A stretch of DNA of 64,000 nt, taken from positions 5,809,001 to 5,873,000 of the forward strand of contig NZ_CP048209.1 in NCBI RefSeq assembly GCF_010119935.1, in the 5' to 3' direction. A program made the position numbers and the translations under genes. Shown piece after piece: positions 59,752 through 64,000 of the stretch (position 1 is its first letter; the number at the start of each line of letters is the position of its first letter). This DNA is from Paenibacillus lycopersici (GTDB lineage: Bacteria > Bacillota > Bacilli > Paenibacillales > Paenibacillaceae). The notes beneath the pieces are model-generated. The model had not been told where the DNA came from. It did no database searches and saw only the letters and a list, made by a program, of their open reading frames with translations.

Positions 59752-61263
59752 ATGAACGCATCTCATCATGCTTACGAACGCCGCATCGCCGGCGGGCTTG
59801 CCTGTCTGCTGCTCGCCGTCTCCGCCCCGGCCGCCGCGCACGCCGCGCCGGCGGCAACCGGGACGGCGCAGGCTCCCGTTACGCTCAGCATGTTCTACCC
59901 CGGCACGTCGAGTCCGGATGAAGCCGCCGTCGAGGACGCCATCAATGTATACCTGCGCCAGAAGCTTGGCGTCGCGCTCGACCTGCACCCGATCGAATGG
60001 TCGCAATACGACATGAAGACCAAAGTGATGATCGCCGCCGGCGAGCCGATGGATCTGTTCTTCACCGCAGGCTGGCAGAACTTCAAGCAGTACGCCGATA
60101 TCGGCGTGCTGCGGGATTTGACGCCGCTGCTCGGCCGCTATGCGCCGGACATGCTGAAGACAATGAATCCGCTGTATCTGTCCGGGACGGCAATCGACGG
60201 CCATAACTATGCGGTGCCGACGCAGATGAACAACATCGTCTGGAAAGGGCTGCTGATCAACAAGCAGCTCGCGGAGAAGTACCGTTTCGATGTCGCGGGC
60301 ATCAAGAAGCTGGCCGATCTGGAGCCGATGCTGCGCGTCATTAAAGACAACGAGAAGCAGATCACGCCGCTCTTCGGCAAAGTCGCCGACTTCGAGGCGC
60401 TGGCGTCTTACCAGCAGCTCGCGGGCGGCCCCGGCGCGCTCATGCCGGGCGGCGGGACGAAGATCGCGAACGAGTTCGCTTCGCCGGCCATGAGCACCCT
60501 GCTCGGCCAATACTATCGGTGGACGACGAAGGGCTTCATCGTGCCTGCGAAGCAAACCTACGACTCGTTTCAAACGCAAGCGCTCTTCACCGGGAAGGCC
60601 GCGGGGCAAACCTTCGCCGTCTTGACGGGGACGGCCAGCTATGACACCGCCGCGCAGCTCCAGACCGCGACCGGTCAAGCTTGGCTCGAGGTTCGGCTGC
60701 AGGCGCCGCTCGTCACGAACGAGAACTTGACGACCAGCATGCTGTCCGTAAGCTCGCTCTCCAAGCATGCGGAAGACGCCGTCCGCGTCATCAACCTGCT
60801 CCATGCCAACAAGAAGCTGCTCGATCTGCTCGACTGGGGCATCGAAGGGACGCATTACCGCGTGGACGGCGACTCGCCCGGCATGATCGCGCGGATCGGC
60901 GATGCCTATTCGACGTCCGGCCCATGGATGTTCGGCAACCCCGTGCTGGCCTACCATACGAAGAACGACGCCCTCGACCCGAACATCTGGGCCCGCGGCA
61001 AGAAAATCTTCGACAAAGCCGCCGTATCCCCGCTTGTCGGCCTGTATTACGATGCCGCCGCGAACGCCGAGGCGAATATGGCGGTAAGCAATGCCTTAAG
61101 CTCGTTCAATACGAGCATGGAGCAGGCCCCGCAGGACCCGGCCAAAGCGCTGCCGAAGCTGCAGGCTAAGCTGAAGCAGGCCGGCGTCGCCAGCGTCATC
61201 GCCGACAAGCAGCGGCAGGCCGATGCTTACCTGGCGAAGCGGCATACGCTCGCTGCGCGCTAG
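59752..61263 (+). CDS. Extracellular solute-binding protein (LplA-like, orphan)
   Basis: A 503-residue secreted binding protein with an Ala-rich signal peptide (about residues 1-32; LACLLLAVSAPAAAHA) and no lipobox, unlike most Gram-positive relatives. The mature part has the DUF3502-type LplA organisation (IEWSQYDMKTKVMIAAGEP, FFTAGWQNFKQYADIG, VPTQMNNIVWKGLLINKQL). GGGAGAG lies about 15 bases before the ATG. No permease or ATPase genes are adjacent, so its partner transporter must be elsewhere or it has a sensing role. Confidence 0.85.
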   Translation: MNASHHAYERRIAGGLACLLLAVSAPAAAHAAPAATGTAQAPVTLSMFYPGTSSPDEAAVEDAINVYLRQKLGVALDLHPIEWSQYDMKTKVMIAAGEPMDLFFTAGWQNFKQYADIGVLRDLTPLLGRYAPDMLKTMNPLYLSGTAIDGHNYAVPTQMNNIVWKGLLINKQLAEKYRFDVAGIKKLADLEPMLRVIKDNEKQITPLFGKVADFEALASYQQLAGGPGALMPGGGTKIANEFASPAMSTLLGQYYRWTTKGFIVPAKQTYDSFQTQALFTGKAAGQTFAVLTGTASYDTAAQLQTATGQAWLEVRLQAPLVTNENLTTSMLSVSSLSKHAEDAVRVINLLHANKKLLDLLDWGIEGTHYRVDGDSPGMIARIGDAYSTSGPWMFGNPVLAYHTKNDALDPNIWARGKKIFDKAAVSPLVGLYYDAAANAEANMAVSNALSSFNTSMEQAPQDPAKALPKLQAKLKQAGVASVIADKQRQADAYLAKRHTLAAR

Positions 61264-61417
61264 GCTAGCAGCCTGCGGCTGGCAGCGCACTGCGGGCTGC
61301 GGCGCATGGCTGCCCGCGGAAGGCTAACAGGCCGGTTTCGCGGCATGTAGTGCATGGAGTGCACCACATTGCTCGGATGCGGCCGGTTTCGCGGCAGGGC
61401 CGAATATAGCCAGCGCA

Positions 61418-61463
61418 GCGACGAACGGCGCCGCGAGCTTCTGCTCGCGGCGCCGTTCGTCGC
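61418..61463 (+). terminator. Perfect 21-bp hairpin after orphan binding protein
   Basis: Arms 61418-61438 and 61443-61463 are perfectly complementary around a TTCT loop; no T-run follows, so it may stop or stabilise RNA from both sides. A GGCCGGTTTCGCGGCA stretch is repeated at about 61330 and 61380. Confidence 0.7.
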
Positions 61464-61496
61464 GCAATCGGTCCGCATACAGCGGACAATCGCGCT

Positions 61497-62435
61497 CTAT
61501 TTTAAAATGCCTTCGATCCGCTCCAGCACGTCCTCGCTCAACGCGACGCCGGAAGCGTTCACGTTCTCGATGACCTGCTCCGGACGGCTTGCGCCGACGA
61601 GCGCGCTCGCGACGTTGTTCTGGCGCAGGATCCAGGCGATCGCCAGCTGGCCGGTCGTAATTCCGAGCTCCGATGCGATCTCGGACAACGCGCGTACTTT
61701 CGCCAGCTTCTCCTCGGTAATGCCTTTGCGCATCCACTCCAGCTTGCTCGCGCGGCTGTCTGTCGGAATATCCGCCAGCGTCGTATATTTGCCCGTCAGC
61801 AAGCCTTGCGCCAGCGGCGAGAAGACGACTTGTCCGATACCGTTCTTCTCCCCGTACGGAATGACTTCCTTCTCGATGTAACGCTCGAACATATTGTAGA
61901 TCGGCTGGCTGACGACGATGCGGTCGAGCAAGTACCGGTCCGCGGTCGCAAGCGCATCCGCCATCTGCGATGCCGTCCATTCGCTGACGCCCGCATAGAG
62001 CACCTTGCCCGAGCGGATCAAATCGTCGATCGCGCGCAGCGTCTCCGTCAGCGGCGTCTCGTTGTCGTAGCGGTGGCAGTAGAAAATGTCCACGTAGTCC
62101 GCGCCCAGCCGCTTCAAGCTCGCGTTGCACTGCTCGATGACATGCTTGCGGGACAGTCCGCGGTCGTTCGGCCCGTCGCCCATCGGCCAGAACGCCTTGG
62201 TCGCCAGCACGTACGAATCGCGCTTGTACGCCTTCAATGTCTCGCCGAGCAGCACTTCCGCCGCGCCGCGCTCGTACACGTTCGCCGTATCGAAGAAATT
62301 GATGCCAAGATCGTATGCTTGCTCAATCGCTTGCACCGCATTCTGTTTCTCCACGTAACCGCCGTAGGTCAGCCAGCTGCCGAGGCTGATTTCGCTCACT
62401 TTAAGTCCGCTTCCGCCAAGTTTTCGATATTGCAT
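61497..62435 (-). CDS. Aldo/keto reductase
   Basis: A 312-residue NADPH-dependent reductase with TIM-barrel motifs: MQYRKLGGSGLKVSEISLGS, INFFDTANVYERGAAEVLLG (catalytic Asp and Tyr), VLATKAFWP (Lys), YCHRYDNETPL (His) and ASALVGASRPEQV for cofactor binding. It belongs to the voltage-gated channel beta-subunit-like branch. ATG at 62435 follows GGAGG. An HxlR regulator is divergent, probably controlling it in response to reactive aldehydes. Confidence 0.93.
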   Translation of the reverse strand: MQYRKLGGSGLKVSEISLGSWLTYGGYVEKQNAVQAIEQAYDLGINFFDTANVYERGAAEVLLGETLKAYKRDSYVLATKAFWPMGDGPNDRGLSRKHVIEQCNASLKRLGADYVDIFYCHRYDNETPLTETLRAIDDLIRSGKVLYAGVSEWTASQMADALATADRYLLDRIVVSQPIYNMFERYIEKEVIPYGEKNGIGQVVFSPLAQGLLTGKYTTLADIPTDSRASKLEWMRKGITEEKLAKVRALSEIASELGITTGQLAIAWILRQNNVASALVGASRPEQVIENVNASGVALSEDVLERIEGILK

Positions 62436-62605
62436 GCCAATCCCTCCATATTCTTCTGGACTCGTTTGTCGTTCGGGCATCAGAACCCACCGTCTATTCT
62501 AGAAGAGATAGATTCAAATAGAAAGTAGTGAAATAAATCTCATTATATTATAAAGATTATATCTGCTATACTTAGAGTAACCATGATTCCGGGAGGTTGG
62601 ACAAC

Positions 62606-62938
62606 TTGACCACGAGCAATTACGTTCCGAAGGAACCGGCCGTCATCGAATGCAACATCGAGAGAACGCTGGATGTAATCGGGGGAAAATGGGCCTTCCT
62701 CGTCCTGCGCGAATTGTTTTGCGAGAAGCGGCGTTTCGGGGAGCTGCAGCGGCTCATTCCGGCCGTCAGCCCGAGGGCGCTGACGAGCACGCTGCGCCAT
62801 CTGGAGAGCCAGGGCGTACTGGAGCGGCAAGTATTTCCGACCGTTCCCGTGACGGTCGAATACTCGCTTACGCCCAAAGGAACCGATCTGCATAACATCC
62901 TGCACGAAATGAAGCTATGGGCGGCGAAGTGGACATAA
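62606..62938 (+). CDS. HxlR-family transcriptional regulator
   Basis: A 110-residue winged-helix protein: IECNIERTLDVIGGKWAFLV, RRFGELQRLIPAVSPRALTS and the wing QVFPTVPVTVEYSLTPKG. HxlR proteins sense aldehydes or redox signals and control adjacent oxidoreductases. The TTG at 62606 is nine bases after GGAGG (another TTG at 62597 abuts it). Divergent from the aldo/keto reductase gene. Confidence 0.9.
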   Translation: MTTSNYVPKEPAVIECNIERTLDVIGGKWAFLVLRELFCEKRRFGELQRLIPAVSPRALTSTLRHLESQGVLERQVFPTVPVTVEYSLTPKGTDLHNILHEMKLWAAKWT

Positions 62939-62942
62939 ACGC

Positions 62943-62990
62943 AAGCAAGAAGAGCAGGGACGGCCGAACGCCTCCCTGCTCTTCTTGCTT
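62943..62990. terminator. Bidirectional terminator
   Basis: Perfect 18-base arms AAGCAAGAAGAGCAGGGA (62943-62960) and its complement (62973-62990) between convergent genes; each side gives a pyrimidine-rich tail. Confidence 0.9.
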
Positions 62991-64000
62991 AGAAGCCGAT
63001 AATCCGCTGAATCTGGATTTGCCGCTTGCTGGAGAGATCGACGAACTCTTCGCCCACCTTGATGAGCGGCGCTTCGCCGTCATGCGGGTTGATATAGACG
63101 ATTTCGCCGACCCGCTGATCGGTGAGCAGCACCTGCTGGCCGACGAGCTTCGCCGTCAGATTGTCCAGCAGCGCGTGCACGATGGCGGGATCCAGCTGGC
63201 CGAAGAAGCATTCGCGCAGCTGGCGGACCACCTCGTAGAATGGCAGCGCTTTCTGATGCGGTCGGTCGGACGACATCGCATGGAAAATATCCGCCACCGC
63301 TACGATTTTGCTGAACGCGTCGATCTTGTCCGCGGTCAGGCCGAGCGGATAGCCGCTTCCGTCCTCGCGCTCATGATGCTGAAGCGCCACAAGCGCCGCG
63401 CGATAGCTGACGCCTTCGGTTTTCTTCAGAATCTCGTACCCGTATATCGTATGCTTCTTGACCAGCTCGAACTCTTCGTTCGTCAGCTTGCCGGGCTTGT
63501 TCAGAATATGCTCCGGAATCTTGACCTTGCCGATATCATGCAGCGTCGCCGCCATCGTAAGCTCCGCCAATTCGTCTTCGCTGAATTGCAGCCACTTCCC
63601 GATCATCGTCGAGATGACGCCGACGCCGATATTGTGCTCGTACGTATAATCGCCTTGGGCCTTCACCGCTTCGAACAGCTTGAACATGCCTGGCGTCCTC
63701 GCAATGTTCTGGACGGCCGGCACGATCTCCGCCTCCAGCTCCTTCAACGGAATTTGCCCGGTCTCCTTGAAAGCGTCATAGAACGCCCGCGAGCGCTCCT
63801 TCAGCTTCCCTACCGCTTCGCGAGTCTGATCCGCCGGCGTGCCCGCAGCGGACTGGTCGGCATCGATGACGAATAGGCTGTCGATCCGATGCTTCTCAAG
63901 CAGAACGAGATGCTCTTCCCGAAGCAGAATACCGGCCGGAAGGATAGTGACGCCGAAAGCGTTTTCCACATCGTGTTTCGTGACTTTCCCCAAATATTGT
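62989..64000 (-). CDS. HD-GYP domain protein, 5' end outside window
   Basis: At least 337 residues, continuing upstream of the window edge because the frame stays open before the first possible start (TTG at 63991). The HD-GYP catalytic set is complete: LHDIGKVKIP, HTIYGYEIL and the HHEREDGSGYP motif, with SKIVAVADIFHAM further on. Such enzymes hydrolyse cyclic di-GMP. An N-terminal segment (GVTILPAGILLREEHLVLL) and a C-terminal DUF3391-unlike beta region (VGEIVYINPHDGEAPLIKV) flank it. The stop overlaps a bidirectional terminator. Confidence 0.93.
   Translation of the reverse strand, partial: QYLGKVTKHDVENAFGVTILPAGILLREEHLVLLEKHRIDSLFVIDADQSAAGTPADQTREAVGKLKERSRAFYDAFKETGQIPLKELEAEIVPAVQNIARTPGMFKLFEAVKAQGDYTYEHNIGVGVISTMIGKWLQFSEDELAELTMAATLHDIGKVKIPEHILNKPGKLTNEEFELVKKHTIYGYEILKKTEGVSYRAALVALQHHEREDGSGYPLGLTADKIDAFSKIVAVADIFHAMSSDRPHQKALPFYEVVRQLRECFFGQLDPAIVHALLDNLTAKLVGQQVLLTDQRVGEIVYINPHDGEAPLIKVGEEFVDLSSKRQIQIQRIIGF

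Noticed and set aside
61330..61396. GGCCGGTTTCGCGGCA repeated twice as an attachment site
   Set aside because: Only two short copies 50 bases apart with no integrase or element between them.

Overview
The window looks like chromosomal DNA of a spore-forming, high-GC member of the Paenibacillaceae (Paenibacillus/Cohnella type). The signs are LplABC-type sugar transporters paired with YesMN regulators, an SLH-anchored surface protein, an SspH-type spore protein, an exosporium-like gene, a Ku/LigD pair, Firmicute T-boxes, CIRCE and Fur boxes, and strong GGAGG ribosome sites. I saw no tRNA, rRNA, CRISPR array or intact prophage. Most genes lie on the minus strand.

Layout. 1-8.4 kb: a carbohydrate uptake locus (hydrolase-like gene, solute-binding lipoprotein, two permeases) with its YesM/YesN two-component system and a CcpA-type cre site. 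8.7-12.8 kb: a cell-envelope unit (small membrane protein, class A penicillin-binding protein, OmpR-type regulator, HAMP kinase). 12.8-13.7 kb: a type I toxin-antitoxin cassette of the holin-like toxin family, followed by a frameshifted exosporium-like gene. 14.2-21 kb: a 1902-residue mosaic S-layer-anchored protein, a TetR regulator and an IS5-type transposase remnant. 21.3-23.4 kb: groESL with CIRCE. 23.6-28.3 kb: a Fur-controlled siderophore ABC transporter. 28.3-34.4 kb: tatC, tatA, molybdopterin genes, formyltetrahydrofolate cyclo-ligase and an ABC-F protein. 34.6-37.3 kb: duplicated AraC-GyrI regulators and a MarR gene. 37.5-37.9 kb: a cluster of DnaA boxes outside any oriC context. 37.9-41 kb: a HIT protein and leuA behind two tandem T-boxes. 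41-43.2 kb: a kinase-like gene, a candidate structured RNA and a repeat-rich intergenic zone. 43.2-46 kb: sugar-acid catabolism. 46.3-50.4 kb: tsaD-rimI-tsaB-tsaE-thiL. 50.5-54.3 kb: a YitT protein and an aldolase/sialidase cluster. 54.5-55.3 kb: small spore-type genes. 55.5-58.4 kb: NHEJ repair operon. 58.7-64 kb: a phosphotransferase-like gene, a lone solute-binding protein, an aldo/keto reductase with a divergent HxlR regulator, and an HD-GYP protein running off the window.

The housekeeping backbone thiL-tsaE-tsaB-rimI-tsaD-(ABC-F)-moaC-tatA-tatC-groES-groEL follows the order known from the Bacillus subtilis ydi/groE region, here split by accessory insertions (iron uptake, regulators, leuA, sugar-acid genes). 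The insertions coincide with several families of dispersed palindromic repeats. The most unusual items are the complete type I toxin-antitoxin cassette, the DnaA-box cluster, the four-block palindromic repeat present in three copies, the tandem T-boxes, the 103-bp repeats and the stand-alone copy of a kinase sensor module.
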